Source of the DNA: Bacilli bacterium
GTDB lineage: Bacteria > Bacillota_I > Bacilli_A > ML615J-28 > CAG-698
DNA: 9,783 nucleotides
Direction of reading: 5' to 3'
NCBI GenBank assembly: GCA_023228385.1
Contig: JALOBF010000046.1
Location: forward strand, 1-9,783
Positions 1 to 6,785 of the stretch are shown here, piece by piece. A program made the position numbers and the translations under genes. Position 1 is the first letter of the stretch, and each line of letters starts with the position of its first letter. The notes under the pieces were generated by a model. That model worked only from the letters and a program-made list of their open reading frames with translations. It ran no database searches and was not told where the DNA came from.

Positions 1-815
1 AACAAGCTTTTGTTTTGGAAACGGCCGGCCGGGAATGGGCCGAACGGGAAATCGTTGATTATTATAATATCAGCAACCGCTTGTCGCTCAACTCCCTTTA
101 CCAAACCGGAGGGAAAATAAAGGATAATTTTGCCCGGAATCGGAGTGATTTCTTATTTTCTTATTTTTCCGGATCAAAAATTCGGGAAACGACAGCAAAA
201 GAATATCTTAAACAACAAGACTTTTCCTTAGCGGTTATGATGGCGGCGCTTCGTCATCATCACCGGGAAGATCAAAAAGATCTTTACAGCAAAGGAAGTG
301 TCCGCAGTGTTTGCATGCATGCCAGTTTATTGGGCGATCATACAACTTCCAGCATGATTGTTGTCCGTCGGGGCAATTATACCACGGTATGGCTTACCGG
401 GTGTTCGGCTCCCTGTTTGGCGATATTTAAACCGGTCTATTTCCCGCAATGCGTTCCCCCGGTTTTTACCGATAAAGAGGAGAGTTTAAATTATTGGCTT
501 AAGCGTGAATATTTGGCCCGAGCTGTTTTTGCCGGAATAATTGACGGCGCGGCGTACCGTGATAAAGCGCGGCGCTTACAAAATGAGTTTATTACGGAAG
601 AATCATCACTGTTGGCAACCAAACCTAATGATAAGGCCTTAAAAGCTTTTTCCGAAAGGTGCAGTCGTCGGGAGGAAGAACTGGTTAATTCTTATCAAGA
701 CGCGATTGATACCGTTAAGCATTCCGGGCGCCGTTTACCGAAATTATGGCAAAAATATACCAAGCGGTTAGGAAAAAATGTTTTTTCGCGGCGGCTTGCT
801 GATCGCAAGAAATAA
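1..815 (+). CDS. Peptidase C69 / secernin-like protein, C-terminal part (5' end outside window)
   Basis: The frame is already open at base 3 and ends in TAA at 813-815, giving about 270 visible residues. The first TTG (15-17) is not the real start: the frame upstream reads QAFVLETAGREWA, which matches the internal ETAG-x-WA segment typical of the C69 dipeptidase/secernin family. Further family signals are CMHAS (around base 310) and a WLTGCSAPCLAIFKP segment (390-434), equivalent to the GTSNPCxSxFKP region of secernins. The family is an Ntn-hydrolase group that cleaves short peptides or other amides. The nucleophilic cysteine lies near the mature N-terminus, outside this window, so activity cannot be judged here. 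The tail after about base 600 is charged and helical, with a basic C-terminus. No signal peptide can be assessed. It is transcribed separately from the next gene because a terminator follows at once. The family call is fairly sure; the substrate is unknown. Confidence 0.75.
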   Translation, partial: QAFVLETAGREWAEREIVDYYNISNRLSLNSLYQTGGKIKDNFARNRSDFLFSYFSGSKIRETTAKEYLKQQDFSLAVMMAALRHHHREDQKDLYSKGSVRSVCMHASLLGDHTTSSMIVVRRGNYTTVWLTGCSAPCLAIFKPVYFPQCVPPVFTDKEESLNYWLKREYLARAVFAGIIDGAAYRDKARRLQNEFITEESSLLATKPNDKALKAFSERCSRREEELVNSYQDAIDTVKHSGRRLPKLWQKYTKRLGKNVFSRRLADRKK

Positions 816-820
816 AAAAT

Positions 821-856
821 AAGCATTCAGTTGATTTTATATACTGAATGCTTTTT
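821..856 (+). terminator. Rho-independent terminator of the C69-like gene
   Basis: A perfect 11-bp stem AAGCATTCAGT (821-831) / ACTGAATGCTT (843-853) encloses an 11-nt AT-rich loop and runs into TTTTT (852-856), with more T just beyond. It begins 6 nt after the stop codon and separates this gene from the AmmeMemoRadiSam operon. Confidence 0.88.
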
Positions 857-895
857 GCATTTTTGGCGTAAAATAAGCAGTGAAGTGTTTTATAC

Positions 896-925
896 TATAC
901 ATTTCCGGAAAAAAATGTTAAAATA
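896..925 (+). promoter_or_regulatory. Probable promoter of the AmmeMemoRadiSam operon
   Basis: The -10 box TAAAAT (919-924) is preceded by an extended TG (916-917). At 17 bp upstream is TATACA (896-901), a 4/6 match to TTGACA. The ATGTTAAAATA context closely resembles the putative -10 regions before the genes at 3515 and 7978. It leaves a leader of about 40 nt before the ATG at 974. No riboswitch-like fold is apparent in the leader. Confidence 0.45.
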
Positions 926-973
926 TAAATAGGGGTTAGGTTTATAAAATATTATTTTTTGAGGTGACATCCA

Positions 974-2374
974 ATGAAAGATATTTTAGGATTTTATTTA
1001 ATGCCCCATCCCCCAATTAGTGTTCCCGAAGTCGGCGATAACCGGGAAATAAGGGCTACGGTTGATGCCTGCCTTGCCATCGGTAAGGAAATAAAGGAAA
1101 AAGCGCCGCAAACAATTATTGTTATTACCCCGCATGGCGTAATGTTTAGCGATGCGATTGCGATTAGTTTTGAAGATACGATTTATGGCGACCTCGGTCG
1201 GTTTCGGGCCCGTAATGTAAAAATTGAAAAAGCGATTGATTTGGAATTGGCCCAGGAGATTGCCTTATTGGCGGAACAGGATGATATTTCGGTAGCCAAG
1301 ATTAATACCCGATATTTATCCGATTACAACCATAATTATGAACTTGATCATGGTACGATTGTTCCCCTTTATTTTATTGAAAAAGAATATCGCGATTATC
1401 GTTTGGTTCATATTACTTATGGATTATTGGGAAGTTTAGATCTATATCGCTTCGGCATGATGATTAAAGAAGCCGTTTGGCACTTAAACCGAGATGCCGT
1501 TATTATTGCCAGTGGTGACCTGTCGCATCGCTTAACCAAAAGCGGTCCTTATCCTTATTCGCCCCAAGGTAAAGTTTTCGATGAAACTTTAATCGGATTA
1601 TTGGAAAAAGGCGACACGGTCGGAATCTTTACCATGTCTCCGGATTTGATTGAGGAAGCGGGCGAATGCGGTTTAAGATCAGTATATATTTTATTAGGCA
1701 GTTTGGCCGGAAGTTTTCACGGTCGGCGCTTATCTTATGAAGGACCCTTCGGTGTCGGTTACGGCGTAATGAGTTTTTCTCCGGTTGAACTCAATCAAAA
1801 TGTTTATCCGCTTCTTAAGGCGGCGATGGAGAAAAAAAGAAAAGCCAAAAAAGCAAACAGCAATGATTATGTTCGTTTGGCTCGAATGAGTCTTGAATAT
1901 TATTTTAAGCATCGAAAAAAAATGCCGGTACCGGCCGATTGCGCCAAAGAACTGAAAGAACGGCAAGCCGGAGTATTTGTGTCATTAAAAAAATACGGTA
2001 ATTTACGGGGATGCATCGGTACCTTTATGCCGACTCAAGACTCGATAGCGATGGAAATCATCGAAAATGCTATTTCCGCGGCCATGCGCGATCCGCGCTT
2101 CCCGTCGGTACGGGAAGCGGAACTTGACGACCTTGATATTTCCGTGGATGTTTTATCGTTGCCGGAATCGGCAAGAAAAGAAGATCTTGATCCGAAAAAT
2201 TATGGGGTTATCGTCAGTAAAGGATATAAACGCGGTTTGCTTCTTCCCGATTTGGAAGGGGTCGATACTGTAACCGAACAGTTACGGATTGCCTGCAGTA
2301 AAGCCGGGATTGCGCCCGACGGCGATTATGATATTGAACGGTTTAAAGTTGTCCGTTATCAAGAAGGAAAATAA
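974..2374 (+). CDS. amrA: AmmeMemoRadiSam system protein A: LigB-type domain fused to AMMECR1 domain
   Basis: This 466-residue cytoplasmic protein has two domains. Residues 1 to about 270 form a LigB/Memo-superfamily domain (class III extradiol dioxygenase fold), with MPHPPI (His12), TPHG (His54), DHGTIVPL (His126), SGDLSH (His185) and YEGPFGVGY (Glu256). By family analogy His12, His54 and Glu256 are candidate metal ligands. After a lysine-rich linker (about 285-295), residues about 297-466 are an AMMECR1 domain with the hallmark LRGCIG at 344-349, including Cys347. Such proteins are found with a Memo-like or LigB-like partner and a radical SAM enzyme as the AmmeMemoRadiSam system; here two components share one chain. 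The start is supported by GAGGTGAC at 961-968. The stop overlaps the next start by one base, implying translational coupling and a shared task. The reaction is not established to my knowledge, and ring cleavage should not be assumed. The gene symbol is tentative. Confidence 0.88.
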   Translation: MKDILGFYLMPHPPISVPEVGDNREIRATVDACLAIGKEIKEKAPQTIIVITPHGVMFSDAIAISFEDTIYGDLGRFRARNVKIEKAIDLELAQEIALLAEQDDISVAKINTRYLSDYNHNYELDHGTIVPLYFIEKEYRDYRLVHITYGLLGSLDLYRFGMMIKEAVWHLNRDAVIIASGDLSHRLTKSGPYPYSPQGKVFDETLIGLLEKGDTVGIFTMSPDLIEEAGECGLRSVYILLGSLAGSFHGRRLSYEGPFGVGYGVMSFSPVELNQNVYPLLKAAMEKKRKAKKANSNDYVRLARMSLEYYFKHRKKMPVPADCAKELKERQAGVFVSLKKYGNLRGCIGTFMPTQDSIAMEIIENAISAAMRDPRFPSVREAELDDLDISVDVLSLPESARKEDLDPKNYGVIVSKGYKRGLLLPDLEGVDTVTEQLRIACSKAGIAPDGDYDIERFKVVRYQEGK

Positions 2375-3366
2375 TGAGACATCAGGCTTTGTATTGGGAG
2401 CCCGATGATAAAACGGGGAAAATCCGCTGCTGTTTATGTCCGCATCAGTGTTTAATCGCACCGGGTAAGGTGGGAATATGCCGTACCCGAAAAAATGTCA
2501 ATCAGACTTTAATCAGCGTCAATTACGGTAAGATTGCTTCCATAGCCCTTGATCCGATTGAGAAAAAACCCTTTTATCATTATAAACCGGGAACGGGAAT
2601 TTTATCGGTCGGAACCTATGGCTGTAATATGCGCTGTCTTTTTTGTCAGAATTACAGTATTTCGCAAGAAGAAGCTCCGACAACTTATTTTTCCCCCGAA
2701 GATTTAATCGATTTTATTAATAAAGTCGAAAATAATATCGGTATCGCCTTTACCTATAATGAACCGATGATGTGGTATGAATATGTATATGACGCCGCCC
2801 GGCTCATTAAAGAAAAAAATCGGTCCGTTTCGGTTACGTTGATTACCAACGGCTATATAAATGCCGAACCGTTAAAGGCCCTTCTGCCGTATATCGATGC
2901 GATGAATATCGATCTTAAATCCTTTTCCAACGCTACTTATCGCCGATTATGCGGAGCCCGCTTGGAACCGGTTTTATCAACGATTCGCGCTGCCGCTTTA
3001 GAATGTCATGTGGAGATAACGACATTAATAATAACCGATGAAAATGATTCCCTTGAAGAAATCAAAGAAGTCGCTAAGTTTATAAGTGGAATCGATAGAA
3101 ATATTCCGCTTCATCTGTCCCGATATTATCCGACTTATAAGTTAAATCGTCCGGCAACACCCCATCAAACCCTGCTTGCCCTGCAAGATGTCGCCAAGAA
3201 ACATCTAAACTATGTTTATATCGGTAATATATCGGGCGGTGACGCTAATACTTATTGCCCGAAATGCGGAAAGACGATTGTGGAAAGGCGATATTATCAA
3301 GCTAAGGTTTTAATTGATAAGCCGGAATGTCCCAAGTGCGGCGAACTGATTTCTTTGATAATGTAA
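2374..3366 (+). CDS. amrS: AmmeMemoRadiSam system radical SAM enzyme
   Basis: This 330-residue enzyme is related to pyruvate formate-lyase-activating proteins. The radical SAM motif CxxxCxxC is at Cys84, Cys88 and Cys91 (in GCNMRCLFC), which should hold a [4Fe-4S] cluster for reductive cleavage of S-adenosylmethionine. Upstream, RCCLCPHQC and GICRTR supply Cys19, Cys22, Cys26 and Cys36, the N-terminal cysteine block characteristic of this subfamily. Near the C-terminus two CPKCG knuckles (Cys295/298 and Cys319/322) form a probable zinc ribbon. The conserved AFTYNEP and MNIDLKS segments of the family are present. The ATG shares its A with the TAA of the preceding gene (TAATG), so expression is coupled and the two products probably act together. 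The substrate is unknown; general glycyl-radical activation is less likely, because no glycyl-radical enzyme is nearby and the AMMECR1 partner is diagnostic. A terminator follows 10 bases after the stop. The gene symbol is tentative. Confidence 0.9.
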   Translation: MRHQALYWEPDDKTGKIRCCLCPHQCLIAPGKVGICRTRKNVNQTLISVNYGKIASIALDPIEKKPFYHYKPGTGILSVGTYGCNMRCLFCQNYSISQEEAPTTYFSPEDLIDFINKVENNIGIAFTYNEPMMWYEYVYDAARLIKEKNRSVSVTLITNGYINAEPLKALLPYIDAMNIDLKSFSNATYRRLCGARLEPVLSTIRAAALECHVEITTLIITDENDSLEEIKEVAKFISGIDRNIPLHLSRYYPTYKLNRPATPHQTLLALQDVAKKHLNYVYIGNISGGDANTYCPKCGKTIVERRYYQAKVLIDKPECPKCGELISLIM

Positions 3367-3376
3367 AATCGATCTT

Positions 3377-3407
3377 AAAAACCGACTTCTAAAAGGAGTC
3401 GGTTTTT
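3377..3407 (+). terminator. Rho-independent terminator of the AmmeMemoRadiSam operon
   Basis: The stem AAAAACCGACTTC (3377-3389) pairs with GGAGTCGGTTTTT (3395-3407), with one G-U pair and a tiny T-AAA-A loop region. The 3' arm ends in a T5 run followed by AAA. The A-run on the other side means it could also work on the minus strand, though no minus-strand gene ends here. Confidence 0.88.
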
Positions 3408-3474
3408 AAATCGGAAATATTGGACAGTTTTTAACTTTATCGTCACTTTTTTAGATAGAGGTTTTTATCTTTTT

Positions 3475-3485
3475 ATGTTAGAATA
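3475..3485 (+). promoter_or_regulatory. Probable extended -10 promoter element of the MFS-GH2 gene
   Basis: ATGTTAGAATA contains an extended -10 (TG at 3476-3477, TAGAAT at 3479-3484). No good -35 is seen at 16-18 bp; the sequence there is TAGAGG. The element and the bases after it (AGATAAG) closely match the promoter region of the solo GH2 gene at 7931-7949. It leaves a leader of about 25 nt. Confidence 0.4.
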
Positions 3486-3502
3486 AGATAAGGAGAAAAA
3501 TT

Positions 3503-3517
3503 AAAGGAGTGATTATG
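3503..3517 (+). promoter_or_regulatory. Ribosome binding site that fixes the MFS-GH2 start at ATG 3515
   Basis: AAAGGAG (3503-3509) is a near-consensus Shine-Dalgarno site. An in-frame GTG at 3509-3511 overlaps it and so cannot be used with it. The in-frame ATG at 3515-3517 sits 5 nt downstream of the site and is the better start, trimming two residues. Confidence 0.75.
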
Positions 3518-6505
3518 AGAATTGGTAAATTATCGTCCCGGACATGGTGGTCTTTAATTGTTTTTGCTTTTTTTGGCCAGGTTGCCTGGATGGTTGAAAA
3601 CATGTATTTTAATATCTTTATTTTTCAGGAATTTAATGCTGCCCCCCGGGATATAGCGTTAATGGTTTCATTGAGTGCGGTTACCGCGGCGGTAACGACT
3701 TTGTTGATGGGAGCTTTATCGGATAAAATCGGGAAAAGAAAAATTTTTATTGCGGTTGGGTATATGTTTTGGGGAATATCGATTATCAGTTTTGCTTTAT
3801 TGCGCCGTGATATTCTGAGTAATCTTTTCCCCTATGTTAATGCGGCAGCCTTGGGTGTTGCCTTAGTCATTCTGTTTGATTGTATTATGACCTTTTTTGG
3901 TTCAACCGCCAATGATGCCGCTTTTAATGCCTGGTTAACCGATATTACAACCGGGGAAAACCGTGGCAAAGCGGAAGGAGTCAATGCCGCTATGCCGCTC
4001 GTTGCTTTACTTGCCGTTTTTGGCGGTTGTATGGGTCTCACCGCCCGCAAACAATGGGGGTTGGTTTTTATCATTATCGGCACGGCGGTTTTTTTAGTCG
4101 GTATTCTGGCTTTTTTCTTGTTAGAAGAACCAAAACTGGAAAGGAAAAAGGAAAGTTACTTTAAGAATATTATATATGGTTTCCGCCCAAAGGTTATTAA
4201 AGAAAACAAGACTTTATATATTATATTATTAGGGTTGGCGGTATTGGGCATTGCCGTCCAGGTTTTTATTCCCTATTTGATTATCTATTATCAATATCGA
4301 TTGGGCATTGAAAATTATGTATTTATTTTTGCTCCGGCCATCTTGATAGCCGGTGTTGCTTCCCTTTTATACGGACGACTTTTCGACAAATATCGTTTTA
4401 AGAAGATGATTATTCCGGCGGTTATTGTATTTATGGCCGGACTGTTAATGCTTTATTTTTTTGAAAGTGAAATTTTGGTGTTTGTCGGGACATTATTGCT
4501 TTTAGTCGGTAATCTTTCGGCCGCTACCGCTTTTGGTGCCAATGTCCGCGATTATACGCCGAAAGATCAAGTCGGACTTTTTCAGGGCCTGCGGATAGTT
4601 GCGAGTGTTTTGGTTCCGATGGCAATCGGACCGTGGATTGGTTCGGCCGTTATTAATTCGGAAGAATCGTTTTTCGGCGAAGACGGCGTTTTACAGATTA
4701 TTCCGACCAAAGAAATCTTTCTTGCCGGTTTCGGCGTTCTTTTATTATTGCTTTTGGTATTGTTGTTTATTTTTCGGGCAATGCAACCCCGGACTGAAAA
4801 ACTCGATACCGAATATCAAAAAAAACTTAATCGCTGTGCTCCCTGGCCGGAATATCCGCGACCGCAATTAAAAAGAGATTCTTATTTTAACTTAAACGGA
4901 CTCTGGCAATACCGAATCACAAAAAGTCCGGAGCTTCAAGGCGATTATCAAGGGGAAATATTGGTTCCTTTTCCTTTGGAGTCATCCCTTTCCGGGGTGA
5001 CGAGAATCCGGTTGCCGGGAGAATATTTATTTTACCGGCGCGAATTTGTTTTGCCGAAGGATTTTCGCCGGGACCGGATTTTATTCCATGCCGGAGCGAT
5101 CGATCAGGAAGCGACTTTATATATTAACGGTTATCTGGTAACAACAAGCAAAAACGGCTATTTGCCGTTTAGTGCCGATATAACCGATTATTTGCTTGCC
5201 GGCAATAATGAGATTATTATAAGAGTAAAAGATGATTTAGAAGATGAATATCCGCACGGAAAACAAAGCAAAAAGCGGGGCGGAATATGGTATACCCCGA
5301 TTTCGGGGATTTGGCAGACGGTTTGGTTGGAAAGTGTTAATGATGGTTATATCGAAGCGCTAAAGATTACGCCCGATTTTGATAATAATCTGGTTAAAAT
5401 TGATATAAAGAGCGCAACCGATAAAAAGATATTGATTGTTTATGATGGGGAGGAAATAATCGGCCGGGAGGAGTTTTCCGGTCCGACGGTAATATTCCGG
5501 CTTGATAATCCTAAACCGTGGACGCCGGCGACGCCGTATTTATATGATTTTACGATTATTGCCGGCCGCGATCAAGTATCTTCCTATTTCGCCATCCGGA
5601 AATTCAGTATTGACCACTATCGGGGTTATCCTTGTTTCTTTTTAAACAATCAACCTTATTTTCATAACGGGGTATTGGACCAAGGTTATTACAGCGACGG
5701 TCTTTATTTACCGGCAACGCTTGATGCTTATCGTGACGATATTGCCCTGATGAAGCGCCTGGGTTTTAATACTTTGCGCAAACATATTAAAATCGAGCCG
5801 CTGTTATGGTACCATCTTTGCGATAAGATGGGTATGATTGTGTGGCAGGATATGGTCAACAACTCCCGTTACATGTTTTTGCGGGATTCGGTGTTGCCGT
5901 TTATCGGGATAAAAAATATTAATGATAAAAAGCGAAAAATCAGTCCGGAAGCAAAAAGGATATTTGAAGACGCCATGGCGCAAACCGTTTGTCATCTATA
6001 TAATGTTCCGGCAATTGCCCTTTGGACCATCTTTAATGAAGGATGGGGGCAGTTTGAAAGCAACCGTTTATATGAACGGTTAAAATCGCTGGACCCGACG
6101 CGTTATATCGATGCGACCAGCGGTTGGTTTCATCAAGAAAAAAGTGATGTTGAAAGCATGCATATTTATTTTCGCAAAATAAAGCTGACCAAAAGCGATA
6201 AACCGCTCATTTTGAGCGAGTTTGGCGGTTATTCCTATAAAATCACCGGTCATGCTTATAACCGCGATAAAACTTTCGGTTATCGGATTTATCGTAATAA
6301 AGAGGAATATCAAGCGGGAGTTATTAAACTGTTTGAAGAACAGATTATTCCTAAGCTTGAACATGGTTTAACGGCGGCAATATATACGCAGTTAAGCGAC
6401 GTTGAAGATGAGGTCAACGGTTTTCTGACTTATGATCGGAAATTATGTAAAGTCGATATTGATACTTTCAATAAGATGAACGATAAAGTCCGTTTTAAAC
6501 CCTGA
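3515..6505 (+). CDS. MFS transporter fused to a glycoside hydrolase family 2 enzyme
   Basis: One uninterrupted 996-residue chain. Residues 1-423 have twelve hydrophobic segments. After helix 2 comes a good MFS motif A (G66-ALSD-K-I-GKRK) and after helix 8 a motif-A-like YGRLFDKY (286-293), so this half is a major facilitator, probably for a sugar or glycoside. A hydrophilic linker (about 424-440) leads to RCAPWPEYPRPQ, where a GH2 enzyme begins: sugar-binding jelly roll (about 445-610), immunoglobulin-like middle domain (about 610-705) and a TIM barrel (about 710-996). The barrel carries the acid/base glutamate in FNEGWGQ (Glu842) and the nucleophile in LSEFGG (Glu902), so the hydrolase should be active. 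Twelve helices put both ends in the cytoplasm, so hydrolysis should follow import. GH2 enzymes act on beta-galactosides, glucuronides or mannosides; the substrate is not readable here. The stop is TGA. No ribosome site or start lies at the junction, arguing against separate translation. MFS-GH2 fusions seem uncommon to me, but I could not search. Confidence 0.88.
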   Translation: MRIGKLSSRTWWSLIVFAFFGQVAWMVENMYFNIFIFQEFNAAPRDIALMVSLSAVTAAVTTLLMGALSDKIGKRKIFIAVGYMFWGISIISFALLRRDILSNLFPYVNAAALGVALVILFDCIMTFFGSTANDAAFNAWLTDITTGENRGKAEGVNAAMPLVALLAVFGGCMGLTARKQWGLVFIIIGTAVFLVGILAFFLLEEPKLERKKESYFKNIIYGFRPKVIKENKTLYIILLGLAVLGIAVQVFIPYLIIYYQYRLGIENYVFIFAPAILIAGVASLLYGRLFDKYRFKKMIIPAVIVFMAGLLMLYFFESEILVFVGTLLLLVGNLSAATAFGANVRDYTPKDQVGLFQGLRIVASVLVPMAIGPWIGSAVINSEESFFGEDGVLQIIPTKEIFLAGFGVLLLLLLVLLFIFRAMQPRTEKLDTEYQKKLNRCAPWPEYPRPQLKRDSYFNLNGLWQYRITKSPELQGDYQGEILVPFPLESSLSGVTRIRLPGEYLFYRREFVLPKDFRRDRILFHAGAIDQEATLYINGYLVTTSKNGYLPFSADITDYLLAGNNEIIIRVKDDLEDEYPHGKQSKKRGGIWYTPISGIWQTVWLESVNDGYIEALKITPDFDNNLVKIDIKSATDKKILIVYDGEEIIGREEFSGPTVIFRLDNPKPWTPATPYLYDFTIIAGRDQVSSYFAIRKFSIDHYRGYPCFFLNNQPYFHNGVLDQGYYSDGLYLPATLDAYRDDIALMKRLGFNTLRKHIKIEPLLWYHLCDKMGMIVWQDMVNNSRYMFLRDSVLPFIGIKNINDKKRKISPEAKRIFEDAMAQTVCHLYNVPAIALWTIFNEGWGQFESNRLYERLKSLDPTRYIDATSGWFHQEKSDVESMHIYFRKIKLTKSDKPLILSEFGGYSYKITGHAYNRDKTFGYRIYRNKEEYQAGVIKLFEEQIIPKLEHGLTAAIYTQLSDVEDEVNGFLTYDRKLCKVDIDTFNKMNDKVRFKP

Positions 6506-6583
6506 CGATAAAAAAAAGGAAAACCACTTGATTGATTAAAACTTTTTCCCGGAGGCCGGTAACGATTTTTCAAGGGAACGATA

Positions 6584-6688
6584 GTGACTAAAACTAAAAG
6601 AGTGAATCGCATACAGTTGAATTGCGTTACCAAAATCGCCTTTTCGTTATTAACAATTTTTGCAATTATCGCTGTCTTTTGCTATTGA
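6584..6688 (+). CDS. Possible 34-residue single-pass membrane peptide, or relic of an ABC sugar permease N-terminus
   Basis: A GTG (6584) is preceded 6 nt upstream by a moderate Shine-Dalgarno site, AAGGGA (6572-6577), and is followed by an open frame to TGA (6686-6688). The product has a basic N-terminus (TKTKRVNR) and then a hydrophobic stretch (KIAFSLLTIFAIIAVFCY), the layout of a small membrane protein with a cytoplasmic N-terminus. In the next frame the sequence continues LLSNTSAGDISL to a TGA at about 6719. Read together with a one-step frame change, the two pieces faintly resemble the start of MalG-type ABC sugar permeases. That is inference only, and such a short match can arise by chance. 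It lies between the fusion gene and the shared terminator. Confidence 0.25.
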   Translation: MTKTKRVNRIQLNCVTKIAFSLLTIFAIIAVFCY

Positions 6689-6755
6689 GTAATACTTCAG
6701 CGGGCGATATTTCGCTATGATGTTGATATAATTATTTTTATTAATTGACCAAAAT

Positions 6756-6785
6756 AAAAAGCTGACTGTTAAAGGTCAGCTTTTT
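6756..6785. terminator. Bidirectional terminator shared by the MFS-GH2 gene (+) and the ArsR-type gene (-)
   Basis: The perfect 11-bp stem AAAAAGCTGAC (6756-6766) / GTCAGCTTTTT (6775-6785) has an 8-nt loop. On the plus strand it is followed by more T (TTTTTCCTTTT); on the minus strand the tail is TTTTTATTTT. The stop codon of the minus-strand gene (6769-6771) lies in the loop, so the final codons of that gene form one arm. No other terminator is evident in the 263 bases after the fusion gene. Confidence 0.85.

Noticed and set aside
15..17. TTG as the start codon of the first gene
   Set aside because: The same frame is open to base 3 and reads family-conserved residues upstream (QAFVLETAG), so the gene begins outside the window.
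3509..3511. GTG start for the MFS-GH2 gene
   Set aside because: It overlaps the Shine-Dalgarno sequence; the ATG at 3515 has proper spacing.
3515..6505. The fusion as a sequencing or assembly error
   Set aside because: The frame is continuous with no stop, shift or start at the junction, and the linker is hydrophilic and of plausible length. It remains worth confirming with reads.
6519..6550. Possible terminator from GGAAAA and TTTTCC directly after the fusion gene
   Set aside because: The stem is only about six mostly A-T pairs with a loop near 20 nt; the hairpin at 6756-6785 is far better.
6430..6633. Minus-strand open frame of 67 codons crossing the end of the fusion gene
   Set aside because: It overlaps the well-supported GH2 3' end, has no convincing ribosome site, and its product resembles nothing I recognise.
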